52,098 nt of DNA from Clostridiales bacterium (lineage in GTDB: Bacteria; Bacillota; Clostridia; Oscillospirales; UBA644): assembly GCA_003343705.1 (NCBI GenBank), contig QAKR01000045.1, positions 1-52,098 of the forward strand. The letters run 5' to 3'. The translations under genes and the position numbers were made by a program. This document shows positions 24,863 through 34,542 of this stretch, one piece after another. Within the stretch, counting starts at the first letter, position 1; each line of letters begins with the position of its first letter. Below the pieces are notes generated by a model, which saw only the letters and a program-made list of their open reading frames with translations, searched no databases and was not told the origin of the DNA.

Positions 24863-26215
24863 TTATAAGCTTGCCGCCGCAATTGATTGACCGACTCGCC
24901 TACTGTTTTCATCAGGTATATGAAGTTTAAGTTTTGAATAAATTTCGGGGAATTCTGTTTTTAAAACTTCATTAGCATTTTCCAATATAAGAACGCCACC
25001 TTCTCCTGAAGTTACACGTCCTAAAATCAACACGTGTTTAATTTCATAAAACATTGAATAAAAAGCAATTGCATATGCAAAATAAACGCCTATTGTTTTG
25101 AATATATCTTTCGCTGCTTCGCTACCGTTCTCCATTAATAATTGAACAGCCTTAAGTTTTTCAGCGGGAGTCAAACTCTCTTCAAGTTCAATTCCTGCCA
25201 TTGGCGCAAGTTTTATAACAGCGTCTTGAGAGAAATATTTTACACCACAGCCATAATCGCCGGACCACTCATCAACCATTGCATTATCGTCAAAGTCCAC
25301 GGGAACAAAGGCCAGTTCATTAAGTCTACCTGTAATATTTCCGCTTTTATCAACATAACCACCGGCTTCACTTGTTCCCATTGCAATCCCGAGAACATCG
25401 CCGTCGTTGAGTTCCATTGATCCTGCAAGAGCTGTTACATCACCGTCGTTTGCAACATTTATAGGAACGCCGCCAAGTTCTTTAGCAACATCAAGATAAA
25501 TGTTTTTTACGTGTTTATCAAAATCATCTTTTGATACTTTAATAAATAATGACCCTACCATCATACGGTTATCAATTACAACCCCTGCTGTACTTACACC
25601 GATTTTATCTATTTTAGGCATATGTGCAGCGGCAGTTTTCATTGCGTCTAAAATACCGTTGTAGTGATATGACGGGTCTGAATTCTTTTTGGGATGCCAA
25701 ACAACTTCTTCAGAAAAAACAGCATTTCCGTCTATAACAGCAGAAACTTTTCTATCTGAACCTCCGGCATCAAACCCGATACAGTTACCATCAAGGATGC
25801 GGCCGACAGCTTCACTTTTTTCATAAGCAGAAGGTGCATTTTCATAAGTAACTATTTCAACCGTAAAAGGTTTTTCGTAAACTGTTGACATGAAATCAAA
25901 ATCAAAAGCGCGCAAGCCTTTTTCTGAATATGCCTCTTGTATACGTTTACCGACAACCGGAGAACCGCCTATAAAAATTTTATAACCACCGTGTACCCAT
26001 AAAAGAGCTTTGGTCATTCTCTCAACTATTTTAAAATTTTCGTCATCATGGCCTGTCCCATCGTTGTAAATTTCCATATCCAAACGTGAAGTAAGACCTT
26101 TGTTACGTTCAATAGCTATAGCAATTTTTTGTCCGCCTTGTTTTTTAACATCTTCCTCAAATTTACGGAAGACGTTAATCATCGGTTTAAAATTTTTATC
26201 CAATATTTCCTTCAT
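24863..26215 (-). CDS. ROK-fold sugar kinase-like protein
   Basis: A 450-residue protein of the ROK/actin-like ATPase fold. After an unusual 140-residue amino-terminal extension the phosphate-binding loop appears as CIGFDAGGSDRKVSAVIDG, followed by GVSTAGVVID, the catalytic NDGDVTALAGSME and GIAMGTSEAGGYV. The canonical ROK zinc-binding cysteine cluster is not obvious. It lies 12 bases after a SIS-domain sugar isomerase, so the pair likely handles one amino sugar or ketose. The start is the ATG behind GGGTGA; a GTG three codons earlier is possible. The substrate is unknown. Confidence 0.78.
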   Translation of the reverse strand: MKEILDKNFKPMINVFRKFEEDVKKQGGQKIAIAIERNKGLTSRLDMEIYNDGTGHDDENFKIVERMTKALLWVHGGYKIFIGGSPVVGKRIQEAYSEKGLRAFDFDFMSTVYEKPFTVEIVTYENAPSAYEKSEAVGRILDGNCIGFDAGGSDRKVSAVIDGNAVFSEEVVWHPKKNSDPSYHYNGILDAMKTAAAHMPKIDKIGVSTAGVVIDNRMMVGSLFIKVSKDDFDKHVKNIYLDVAKELGGVPINVANDGDVTALAGSMELNDGDVLGIAMGTSEAGGYVDKSGNITGRLNELAFVPVDFDDNAMVDEWSGDYGCGVKYFSQDAVIKLAPMAGIELEESLTPAEKLKAVQLLMENGSEAAKDIFKTIGVYFAYAIAFYSMFYEIKHVLILGRVTSGEGGVLILENANEVLKTEFPEIYSKLKLHIPDENSRRVGQSIAAASL

Positions 26216-26227
26216 TATCTTCACCCA

Positions 26228-27271
26228 TTATTTCGTAATAGTAACTTTCTTTAATCCTCTAGGAGCATCAGGGTTTCTTCCTTTTACTGCAGCAAGATTA
26301 CATGCGAACAATTGACCGAAAACGGCGAATGAGAACATGTCCATAAAATCATTATCACCTGAGTTGGGAATTTTAAATGAAACGTCTCCTGCTTCAAGAA
26401 GCTTGTCATTTGCAGATACAACCAAAACATCGGCGCCGACATTATGTAATTTTTCTATCATTTCAAGGGAATCTTTTTGTGTTTGTTCGCCACTCCCGGC
26501 ATAAACAAAAACAGGAGTTCCGTCATCTACCATTGCAAACGGGCCATGATGGAAATCTGAGATCGGATAAGCTTTTGCTCTTACATAATTTGTCTCTTGA
26601 ACCTTTAAAGCAGCTTCAAGCGCCATAGGATAAGTTATGCCTCTTGAAAGAATAAAACAATCTGTCATAAAGCGAGCCCTAGTTGCCAACGCTTTAACTT
26701 TATCGTTGTCTTCTATAACTTGTTGCATCTTTGCAGGAACTTCTTCAAGCATTTTAACCATATCGTCACGGCCTGCCCACATAAGAGCAAGATGAGCCAT
26801 GATATAAAGCTGTGTTCCGAATGTTTTAGTTGCGGCAACAGAGCTTTCAAGGCCTGCATTGCAGAAAAGATGATAATCTGCACATTCAGCCAAAGGTGAA
26901 TCTTCTGTATTAGTAATTGTACAAGTTAAAGCTCCGTTTTTCTTCGCCTGATCCATAACAGCAAGAACATCGGCAGCTTTACCCGATTGTGAAATACCTA
27001 TAACAAGCATATTGTTATATCTTATGTTTCCTCCATAAAGAGTTACTGCAGAAGGAGCGGAAAGACCTACAGGAACACCAACGTAGCTTTCAATTAAATA
27101 TTTCCCGTATATTCCTGCATGATCAGATGTTCCGCGAGCAGCAATAACAACATTTGTTATTCCTGCTTTTTTTATATCTGCAACAAGTTTTTCAAAAGTT
27201 TCCTTGTTGTAAGACAGGCAGTTTTTTAAAGCTTCGGGCTGTTCAAATATTTCTTTTTGCATAAGGGTCAT
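26228..27271 (-). CDS. SIS-domain sugar isomerase/deaminase (GlmS C-terminal-like)
   Basis: A 347-residue protein with two SIS domains resembling the isomerase half of glucosamine-6-phosphate synthase, without the glutaminase half. Seen are MQKEIFEQPEAL, AARGTSDHAGIYGKYLIES, VIGISQSGKAADVLAVMD, SSVAATKTFGTQ, DFHHGPFAMVDDGTPVFV and the ending NPDAPRGLKKVTITK. It probably isomerises or deaminates a phosphorylated amino sugar or ketosamine (AgaS/FrlB-like role). GGAGA lies nine bases before the ATG. It follows the penicillin-binding protein gene by 29 bases. Confidence 0.88.
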   Translation of the reverse strand: MTLMQKEIFEQPEALKNCLSYNKETFEKLVADIKKAGITNVVIAARGTSDHAGIYGKYLIESYVGVPVGLSAPSAVTLYGGNIRYNNMLVIGISQSGKAADVLAVMDQAKKNGALTCTITNTEDSPLAECADYHLFCNAGLESSVAATKTFGTQLYIMAHLALMWAGRDDMVKMLEEVPAKMQQVIEDNDKVKALATRARFMTDCFILSRGITYPMALEAALKVQETNYVRAKAYPISDFHHGPFAMVDDGTPVFVYAGSGEQTQKDSLEMIEKLHNVGADVLVVSANDKLLEAGDVSFKIPNSGDNDFMDMFSFAVFGQLFACNLAAVKGRNPDAPRGLKKVTITK

Positions 27272-27300
27272 TATATCATATCTCCAATCAAATTATAATC

Positions 27301-30015
27301 TTATATATCAGGTGTTTCTCCGCCATCATCAGGTTTTGAATCTGTATTTGGATCATCGACCTCCGGTGGCTTAGGATCTTCCGGTGTAGGAGGTTCAGGT
27401 GTTGTTCCTCCGCCATCATCAGGAGGTGTAGTTTCGCCTCCGGAGCCTCCACCGCTTGGGCCGGTATAAATATGTGGTGAACCAGACGGAGCATGAACTG
27501 TACATAAGGTGTTTGCATATGCAGATTTCGAATAATACGGAATACCCGGATATTCTCCACCGTCTAACAAATTCATATAAACAGGTAAAACACTATCATT
27601 ATATAAAACAAGAGAAGAGGAAAGTTTAGGACAAATATACTCTGCATCTTTAACTTTAACCCTTATCGGGAAAGTTCTGACACCGCCGACAGGAGAAACA
27701 AAAATTGCAAGATGGGCGGACGGACAGTTATCATGAGCAATTTGGCCGGAAGCATCACAAACATAGAGAGCGTGATGAGCCGTACATCTTTTTGTGGGTT
27801 GAGTTCCTTCTTTGAAATAACCGGTTTTAACAGATGTAGTACCCGGGGCATTTGAACAATATTCGTTTGGCAACATTCCGCTTGCAGTACAATAAGAAGA
27901 TTTCACAATACCGTCAGGCTTTACAAATTCACCGGAACTATAACCCTTTTTCTCATGAATAAGGTTCATAACTTTTCCCCAGATTCTTGTCTGGTATGAA
28001 ATAGCAGAATCAGTTTCGTGGTTCTTATCATATCCCCACCAAATACCGCCGAGATAATACGGTGTATATCCGATAAACCAACGGTCGTAGAAGCTACTTG
28101 TAGTACCGGTTTTACCAGCTGTTTCAATTCCGTTGACTCTTGCAGCACGTCCGTTTGAGGAAACTTTTAAAACTTCTTCAAGAATATCTGTCATAATAAA
28201 CGTAGTCTGTTCAGAAAAGACAACTCGTTTTTCTACAGGATTTTCAAGTATTGTTTCGCCTTTATAATTAACAACTTTTGCATAACAACGTGGTTTTGTA
28301 TAAACACCGTTATTTGCATATGCCGTATATGCGCCTGTCATTTCCTGTACTGTAACGCCATATGTTAATGCGCCCACAGAGAGCGGTGCAATTTGTTTAT
28401 CCTCTTCAACAAGGCTGTGAAGGCCAAGCATTGTTTTAGCAAATTCATAAGCAGTATCAACACCCACCATTGTTAAAACACGTGCCGACGGAGCGTTTAA
28501 TGAATATGAAAGTGCTTTGTATACATCAGTCAAACCCGAATATGTTCCGTCAAAGTTAGAAGGCCAAGGTCTTGAAGCATTTAATTGAAGCGGAAAGTCA
28601 TCAACAGTAGTTCCGGCTGTTATTATATTGTTTTCCATTGCATAACCGTAAACCGTTAACGGTTTTATAGAAGAACCCGGCTGCTTTGGAGCTTGGGTAA
28701 CACGATTAAGCCCGAGCATACCTTTCTTTTCGCCTCTGCCACCAATTATGCCAACTATGTCACCGGTTTTGGGGTCCATTACTTCCATGGCTACCTGAGG
28801 ATATATATATTCTTTTGTTTCTTCGTCATAATATTTTTCGCTGTTATAATTTTCCTCGTTAGCGAAAAAGTCATCCATGATTTTTTGTACATCAATATCA
28901 AAGGTTGTATATATTTGTAATCCGCCTGTATACATTTTATTTAAAGCTTCAGATCTTGTTAGGCCTAATTTATTCATCAAATCATCCACAACAGATTCAA
29001 AAACAGTATCTGTTGCATATGTCCAATCTTTTGATGACCCTGAAGAACTATCAATTGATTTATCACGTAAATCCGGAACTGCATTTATATATTTATCGTA
29101 TTCCTCAAATGAAAGATATCCTTGTTCTTTCATTTCATAGAGAATTTGATCACGTCGTTTTTCATTATTTTCAGGATTTGTATATGGATCGTAATATGCA
29201 GGAGATTTTGTAATTGCTATAATAGTAGCTGCTTCAAGAGGATTAAGCTCACTTGCCTCTTTACCGAAATAATAAGTAGCAGCCGTGCCTATACCGTAAC
29301 AGTTATTGTTAAAATAAACAGTATTAAGATAAAATTCAAGTATTTGCTCTTTGGAATAATTACGTTCAACGTAAAACGAACGAAACATTTCTTTTATTTT
29401 ACGCTCAATAGAAACTTCATCTTCGTGCGTAATATTCTTAACAAGTTGTTGTGTAAGTGTCGAACCACCGCCAATATTTCCAGTACTGCCGCCTAACACT
29501 TTAGTTGCCGTATATTCTATAACAGCCTTTGCAGATGTTATAAAGTCTACACCCATATGTGTATAAAAACGTTTGTCTTCAATTGCTATGGCTGCATTTT
29601 TTACACATTGAGGAATATCTTCGGAATTAGTCCATGAACGATGTTCGCTTGAGTAAAGAGTTTCATATTCAACATAGTTTCCGTTTCCATCTAAAGCCCA
29701 TATTGTGGAAGACATATTAAGATCTTGTTCCGAAAGTTTCTCAAGTAACTCGGGATCTGAATATGAATAAATAACCGCAGCAGCGACACCGACAGAAAGA
29801 ACACCTACTACACCGACTATTAAAACAAAATACAGCATAAAAGAACCGAACTTTATCAAAAATCTTTGCCAAGAAGTTCGTTTCTTTGTATATTTATCAG
29901 GGTCTGATTTCCAAGAAGGATCCCCTGAAGATGCTCCGCTTCGCCTTTTTTTGTCATCTTCATTTTTTCTGGTTATATTAAATTTACCTTTTTTGCGCCT
30001 GTAATCTTTTCCCAT
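27301..30015 (-). CDS. Class A penicillin-binding protein (PBP1A-like)
   Basis: A 904-residue bifunctional peptidoglycan synthase. A basic cytoplasmic tail (1-50) and membrane helix (about 52-80) precede the glycosyltransferase domain, with catalytic Glu in AIEDKRFYTHMGVD and STLTQQLVKN. The transpeptidase domain has SxxK in QPGSSIKPLT, SYSLNAPS and KTGTT. A C-terminal region (about 700-820) holds regularly spaced cysteines, and the last 50 residues are a Gly/Pro/Asp-rich tail. The protein polymerises and cross-links glycan strands. It is the first gene of a run of seven closely spaced minus-strand genes. GGAGG precedes the ATG. Confidence 0.95.
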   Translation of the reverse strand: MGKDYRRKKGKFNITRKNEDDKKRRSGASSGDPSWKSDPDKYTKKRTSWQRFLIKFGSFMLYFVLIVGVVGVLSVGVAAAVIYSYSDPELLEKLSEQDLNMSSTIWALDGNGNYVEYETLYSSEHRSWTNSEDIPQCVKNAAIAIEDKRFYTHMGVDFITSAKAVIEYTATKVLGGSTGNIGGGSTLTQQLVKNITHEDEVSIERKIKEMFRSFYVERNYSKEQILEFYLNTVYFNNNCYGIGTAATYYFGKEASELNPLEAATIIAITKSPAYYDPYTNPENNEKRRDQILYEMKEQGYLSFEEYDKYINAVPDLRDKSIDSSSGSSKDWTYATDTVFESVVDDLMNKLGLTRSEALNKMYTGGLQIYTTFDIDVQKIMDDFFANEENYNSEKYYDEETKEYIYPQVAMEVMDPKTGDIVGIIGGRGEKKGMLGLNRVTQAPKQPGSSIKPLTVYGYAMENNIITAGTTVDDFPLQLNASRPWPSNFDGTYSGLTDVYKALSYSLNAPSARVLTMVGVDTAYEFAKTMLGLHSLVEEDKQIAPLSVGALTYGVTVQEMTGAYTAYANNGVYTKPRCYAKVVNYKGETILENPVEKRVVFSEQTTFIMTDILEEVLKVSSNGRAARVNGIETAGKTGTTSSFYDRWFIGYTPYYLGGIWWGYDKNHETDSAISYQTRIWGKVMNLIHEKKGYSSGEFVKPDGIVKSSYCTASGMLPNEYCSNAPGTTSVKTGYFKEGTQPTKRCTAHHALYVCDASGQIAHDNCPSAHLAIFVSPVGGVRTFPIRVKVKDAEYICPKLSSSLVLYNDSVLPVYMNLLDGGEYPGIPYYSKSAYANTLCTVHAPSGSPHIYTGPSGGGSGGETTPPDDGGGTTPEPPTPEDPKPPEVDDPNTDSKPDDGGETPDI

Positions 30016-30044
30016 TTTACGCCTCCGGTAATTTATGTAATAAT

Positions 30045-30073
30045 ATTATACAGCAACAACTTTGATAATTCAA
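30045..30073 (-). promoter_or_regulatory. Sigma-A promoter of the PBP-to-rqcH operon
   Basis: TTGAAT (30068-30073), 17 bases and TATAAT (30045-30050) preceded by TG. It lies about 30 bases before the penicillin-binding protein start and is the only clear promoter in front of this 8.6-kb run. Confidence 0.75.
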
Positions 30074-30169
30074 GTAACTACTTATGAAAATTTTATAACA
30101 TCAAATGAAGTATATTTATTTTATGTAAATAAAACCGAAAAAATTAAACTAAATTACAAATAATATAGT

Positions 30170-30209
30170 AATAACTGCCGTAAGTATTAAAAAACTTACA
30201 GCAGTTATT
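30170..30209. terminator. Hairpin after the aconitase-X operon
   Basis: A 16-base stem (30170-30185 with 30194-30209) with one mismatch and an eight-base loop, AATAACTGCCGTAAGT type. On the plus side it is followed by GTTTTT; on the minus side the U tract is weak. It separates the aconitase-X genes from the penicillin-binding protein. Confidence 0.65.
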
Positions 30210-30230
30210 GTTTTTATCAAATCAAAAATA

Positions 30231-30695
30231 TCATACTAACAGCTCATTACTCACAGTAACAGTTCCATCAGAAGAAACAGTTACAGACATTCCGTCTTTA
30301 ACATAATTTAAAAAATCTTCACCAAGCCCGTCTACTGCAATTATGCGATGTTCGCTCCAGATATCTGCTAAAACTACGCCGGCAGCTGCAAGCGAATCTA
30401 TTTGCTGAGAAAAAAGCATACAGGCAGGATTTGCACCCATGTCACAAGCAGTATGGAGAACAAGCCCACCGGTTGTAGATCCGATTGTCTGTGGAAGGCA
30501 TAAAGCAGTACCAGCCATTTTTTTATTAAACAATTCTATATTGTTTTGGTCTGAACAAATCGCATCTGTTTTTTTAGCCAACAGGGCTTTCTGAAAACTT
30601 GCGAGTGTATTAAACCCATTATGTGTGACAAGTGCAGGAGCAGTTACCTGTCCCGGTATTACCGGTCGCCCATGAAAAACTTTAACATCTGCCAT
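30231..30695 (-). CDS. Aconitase X small subunit (DUF126 swivel domain)
   Basis: A 154-residue protein equal to the swivelling domain of aconitase X. VFHGRPVIPGQVTAPALVT at the start and TIGSTTGGLVLHTACDMG in the middle are family marks; the Ser of GSTTGG is the expected catalytic proton-relay residue. With the large subunit it forms a 4Fe-4S or mononuclear-iron dehydratase. Known members are cis-3-hydroxy-L-proline dehydratase and archaeal phosphomevalonate dehydratase; which applies here cannot be said. It begins one base after the large subunit stop, behind GGGGG. Confidence 0.88.
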   Translation of the reverse strand: MADVKVFHGRPVIPGQVTAPALVTHNGFNTLASFQKALLAKKTDAICSDQNNIELFNKKMAGTALCLPQTIGSTTGGLVLHTACDMGANPACMLFSQQIDSLAAAGVVLADIWSEHRIIAVDGLGEDFLNYVKDGMSVTVSSDGTVTVSNELLV

Positions 30696-30696
30696 A

Positions 30697-31971
30697 TCAG
30701 TTCGCCCCCTTTGTAATTTGGCTCAAAATTTCGTCTTCCGTACCATACCTTGCAACAGTATAAGTACGTAATTTATTTGAACATGTAATTATTGGCATGG
30801 CTTTACATTTTGGATTGTTCATATACATTAACGGGCAGATATAAGTAAGCTTTGCCCCTGTTGACAACAAACGCTGATATTCCGGCATTGTTTTAAATGT
30901 ATCAATAACATCGGGAGCAGCACACAATACTGTTTTTATACAGACTTTTTTAATACCATTTTTATTTAATGATGTTTCTATTCTTTCTGTCCAGTTAACA
31001 AGCTGATTTATTGTTAAATGTGGGCAGCCGATAAACGCAAGGGCCGGCTTTGCGTTTTTATCAGCCCACATTATCGGATAGGAGGCTTTAACACGCTCAA
31101 GTTCTTCATCATCAATAATGTATGTACGAGCACCTTCAGCAATCAGCTCTTCACTAAGTTCAACAGCTTCAGGTGTTATTTTATCAACATGATATAGTCC
31201 AACCGCACCATTTGAAGCGGTTGCGGCTCCCATATCTTTAAGATATGCGCATGCATCGTCATCTAGAGTATGCAGATATTCATCAAGCCCCTTTATGTAA
31301 GGAACGTCCTCCATTACTTTTAAACCAATAGCACTACCCAGAACTTGGGCTTCGGGCTTTTTCTTACAGCGTACATCAATCACCCATGTTGCTTTACGTC
31401 CTTCATCTGTAAGTAAACCGAAATTTGGAACTTTACCTAAAATAGCCCCGAATAGATCTATGAAAGCAGAATTTCTGTTACAGCGAGCGCCTAAAACTGA
31501 ATTGGCATATACAACAGCCGAAGACTCTGCCCAGCTTAGAATATCGCCTTTTTTAGGAGTATTACCGACTTGAGGTAAATAGCAGGCGCACGTAAATGCA
31601 TTGTCGTCTTTTAATCCAAGAGCTTTTAACTGCTCCTCGTAATCTTTTTGTTTACCGTACATAACTTTTGCAACAACCTTTTGCAATAAGTTAGACGGTA
31701 CATTTTTATTATCAATAGGTCGAGGGTCAACAGTAAACGGTTCTTTTGTTTTTAGCCCTGCATCTATCAGATCTTGCATAACATCAAACGTAGCTGTCAT
31801 TAAAGATATACCGAAACTTGTGACCAAATGGCCGGGGCCACTGATCGGAACAAGTTTGTCTGCACCGAAAATTTCACCATACTGTACTATCGTACGCATT
31901 ACTTTTTGCAGAGTTTTTCCCTGCTTGCCGTCAAAAATCTCTTGTTCCTCCGGCGTTAATTTCATGCTCAT
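30697..31971 (-). CDS. Aconitase X large catalytic subunit (DUF521)
   Basis: A 424-residue catalytic subunit of aconitase X. The AESSAVVYANSVLGARCNRN block, GAVGLYHVDKITPEAVE and the CACYLPQVGNTP segment match the family, and cysteines likely bind the iron cofactor. It catalyses removal of water from a hydroxy acid. Subunits are separate here, whereas some bacterial cis-3-hydroxyproline dehydratases are fused. GGAGG lies eight bases before the first ATG; a second ATG two codons on is possible. It follows the enoate reductase-like gene by 37 bases, so dehydration and C=C reduction may be linked. Confidence 0.9.
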   Translation of the reverse strand: MSMKLTPEEQEIFDGKQGKTLQKVMRTIVQYGEIFGADKLVPISGPGHLVTSFGISLMTATFDVMQDLIDAGLKTKEPFTVDPRPIDNKNVPSNLLQKVVAKVMYGKQKDYEEQLKALGLKDDNAFTCACYLPQVGNTPKKGDILSWAESSAVVYANSVLGARCNRNSAFIDLFGAILGKVPNFGLLTDEGRKATWVIDVRCKKKPEAQVLGSAIGLKVMEDVPYIKGLDEYLHTLDDDACAYLKDMGAATASNGAVGLYHVDKITPEAVELSEELIAEGARTYIIDDEELERVKASYPIMWADKNAKPALAFIGCPHLTINQLVNWTERIETSLNKNGIKKVCIKTVLCAAPDVIDTFKTMPEYQRLLSTGAKLTYICPLMYMNNPKCKAMPIITCSNKLRTYTVARYGTEDEILSQITKGAN

Positions 31972-32008
31972 ATAAAAAACCTCCGTTCTTACATTTCAAT
32001 TTAATCGG

Positions 32009-34276
32009 CTATATGCTTATAGCTAAACGATAAGCCCCACGAGTTGCTTCAAGCACCTTACCGACTGAAAAACTATCACCGATATTATAAAGTTCCTTGC
32101 TGATATTATTTCTCTGACATGCAAAGAATAGTTCATCGTCCGGTTTACCACCCATTGCAAGGACAATCAAATCAGAATCAAAAACTTCTTGTTTTTCTTC
32201 AACCTTAAGTTTTACCGCAAGAGGATTTTCAATATTTTCAGGTAAAATCGGGTGCCATGTAATGTATGGATCGGGTACGGTTTTTGAGATATTACGTACA
32301 ACCTTTACTTTATTACCTTTAAACCCCGTAACACGCGTACAGTTAAACAGTTTAACTCCCCCGCGCTGCATGTAATGTATTAGATGACCTCTGTTTGCAG
32401 TGCATGTATGATTCATAAAATACTCTGTCATTTCAACAACAGTAACGTCACAATTAAACTTATATCTAAGCCAATACGCCGTTTCACAACCGACAACACC
32501 GCCGCCTACAACAACCACACGCTTTGCATCACCTCGTTTTTCGGGATGAAGTAAAAGATCTGTTGCCTGTAAAACTTTAGCTTTTTCTATCCCCGGGAAT
32601 TTTGGTGCTGCTTCAGAAAAACCTATTGAAGAAATAATAACATCATAATTTCTTTCTTTAAGATAATTAATATCGGCAGTAATCCCTGTAATAAATTTAA
32701 ATTTGCCTTCGTTTACAGTATCGTAAACTTGTTTTTCCAAATATTGTTTATAATTTGCAATATCGAATTTAAATTCAGGAACACTTCCTGATATTATTTT
32801 ACCTCCGATTTGCCCGCTCTTTTCTATTAATGAAACATCGTGTCCTCTTTTTGCCAGCGTAACAGCAGCTGTTACCCCGGCAGGTCCTGCACCAATAACA
32901 GCAATTTTTTTAACTGTTTGTGCCGGAGCTGGAGTTTCAGGATACATATGTTCAAATGCCGTACGTGGGTTAACGGCACATTGAGGATGGCCTCCGTCAA
33001 CAAATTCATTAATACAACCTTCCTGGCAGCCTATACACGGACAAATCGTGTCAACCGCACCGGAATATGCTTTATTAGGCCATTCCGGATCAGCAAGCAA
33101 CGGACGGCCAAGCATAACCATATCACACATTTCATCTCTTAAAACTTTTTCTGCTAAATCGGGGTACCCTAATTTACCGACAGCAACAACTGGAACTTCT
33201 ACCCCTGCATTAGATAATATTTTGTTTTCTTTAAAATAATCTTTAACAATCTTGGCTACATCAATAAAACATGCAGGTGGCATTGATGACGGCGGATGCG
33301 GCAGCCACCAGTTATCATAACAGCCAAGATCCACATCAAACATATCAACCCCGGCTTCAACCAAATGACGCATATATGTAAGTGTCTGTTCCATACTGCG
33401 CCCGTTTTTAAATTTCTTTAAAGATGAGTTATTCATCCCCTTTTCGCCATATGTCTCGTTAAGAGCTAAAGACAAATCAATCCTGTACATTATAGGATAT
33501 TTTTCATTTGTACGTTTACGGATTTCACGAACCATATCAAGTCCGAAAGCTTCATAATTAGAATAACGGCCAAGTTTTCGGCGATTAAATGCAGGATTTG
33601 TCATTTGCTCAAGTAAATAACCTTCATGACCATGTAGATATACTCCGTCTATCCCACAAGCTTTTGAATCAGCAGCAGCTTGCCCTGCATTTTTAATAAT
33701 CTTTTTCAATCTATGTCCTGTTAAAGGCAGACATGGAATCTGAGGTATGTAAAAGCTGGGATTCATTGATGCAGAGCCCGGAAATTTCATAGAATTAACC
33801 AAACATTGAGGATTACCCACTCGGCCCAGCCCTGGAGTAAGCTGAATAAAAAATCGGCTTCCGTAAGCGTGAATTCCTTGTGCAAGGTCACGCCAACCAG
33901 CCAAAACAGTACGGCTGCGGTCTATACGGGGGAAATAACTAAGTTTACCTAATTCAGTTATAGAGTTGTCTAAGCCATGACTTATAGGAACAAGCCCTGA
34001 TGTTATAAGCCCAACTCCGCCTTTAGCACGTGCAAAAAAGTATTCAAGCATTTTATCGTTAGGACGACCTGTTTCCTCACACATACTAATATTGCCCATA
34101 GGAGCCATAACAAGTCTGTTTTTCACTGTCATATTATTAATTTTAATAGGTGAAAACATAGACGTATACGGATAAAGATTTTTTGTCATTTTACCGCAAT
34201 TAACTTTTTCTTCATTGTTAAACCAATCGCCGTATCCATCAATTAATTGCTGTATTTTTTCGTCGGTCTTCAACAT
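32009..34276 (-). CDS. Old-yellow-enzyme family NADH:flavin oxidoreductase (2,4-dienoyl-CoA/2-enoate reductase type)
   Basis: A 755-residue three-part flavoenzyme. An FMN TIM barrel (about 40-390) includes VKNRLVMAPMGNISM and LHGHEGYLLEQMTNPAFNRR. An Fe-S motif of FadH type follows (CIGCQEGC, then a fourth Cys in HPQCAVNP). An FAD domain (KIAVIGAGPAGVTAAVTLA) and an NAD domain (VVVVGGGVVGCETAYWL) complete the chain. Relatives are FadH, 2-enoate reductase and BaiCD/BaiH. It is longer than FadH (about 670), with an extra amino-terminal 35 residues. It reduces an activated C=C bond in the cytoplasm. Start: the ATG behind GGGCAGGG; an upstream in-frame ATG lacks a site. It is the first gene of the aconitase-X operon. 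Confidence 0.9.
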   Translation of the reverse strand: MLKTDEKIQQLIDGYGDWFNNEEKVNCGKMTKNLYPYTSMFSPIKINNMTVKNRLVMAPMGNISMCEETGRPNDKMLEYFFARAKGGVGLITSGLVPISHGLDNSITELGKLSYFPRIDRSRTVLAGWRDLAQGIHAYGSRFFIQLTPGLGRVGNPQCLVNSMKFPGSASMNPSFYIPQIPCLPLTGHRLKKIIKNAGQAAADSKACGIDGVYLHGHEGYLLEQMTNPAFNRRKLGRYSNYEAFGLDMVREIRKRTNEKYPIMYRIDLSLALNETYGEKGMNNSSLKKFKNGRSMEQTLTYMRHLVEAGVDMFDVDLGCYDNWWLPHPPSSMPPACFIDVAKIVKDYFKENKILSNAGVEVPVVAVGKLGYPDLAEKVLRDEMCDMVMLGRPLLADPEWPNKAYSGAVDTICPCIGCQEGCINEFVDGGHPQCAVNPRTAFEHMYPETPAPAQTVKKIAVIGAGPAGVTAAVTLAKRGHDVSLIEKSGQIGGKIISGSVPEFKFDIANYKQYLEKQVYDTVNEGKFKFITGITADINYLKERNYDVIISSIGFSEAAPKFPGIEKAKVLQATDLLLHPEKRGDAKRVVVVGGGVVGCETAYWLRYKFNCDVTVVEMTEYFMNHTCTANRGHLIHYMQRGGVKLFNCTRVTGFKGNKVKVVRNISKTVPDPYITWHPILPENIENPLAVKLKVEEKQEVFDSDLIVLAMGGKPDDELFFACQRNNISKELYNIGDSFSVGKVLEATRGAYRLAISI

Positions 34277-34329
34277 AATATCCCTGCCCTTCATTAAATT
34301 ATCAATAAAAAAAACCGATATATATTATT

Positions 34330-34358
34330 AGTATAACATATTTAAATAGGAAAGTAAA
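34330..34358 (-). promoter_or_regulatory. Sigma-A promoter of the enoate reductase/aconitase-X operon
   Basis: TTTACT (34353-34358), 17 bases and TATACT (34330-34335) with an upstream TG. The start codon is 54 bases downstream. Confidence 0.65.
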
Positions 34359-34429
34359 GATTCGTTTTTTATTAAAAATATATAGCGATATACAATATTA
34401 ATATAAGAAAAAGCTCTTTTATAAAAAGA

Positions 34430-34459
34430 TTGACATTTAGTGTTTACATAACTTATAAT
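34430..34459 (+). promoter_or_regulatory. Sigma-A promoter of the sigma/anti-sigma operon
   Basis: TTGACA (34430-34435), 18 bases and TATAAT (34454-34459), perfect boxes. An additional ECF-type promoter was looked for between 34480 and 34530 (AAGGTTTC ... CGTATT) but is not convincing. Confidence 0.7.
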
Positions 34460-34542
34460 TATACTTGAATAAAATAAATTTTATAATTTTTTGCAAGGTT
34501 TCGCAGAGCTCATTCGTATTATAGTTGAAGGGAGATTTAGAT

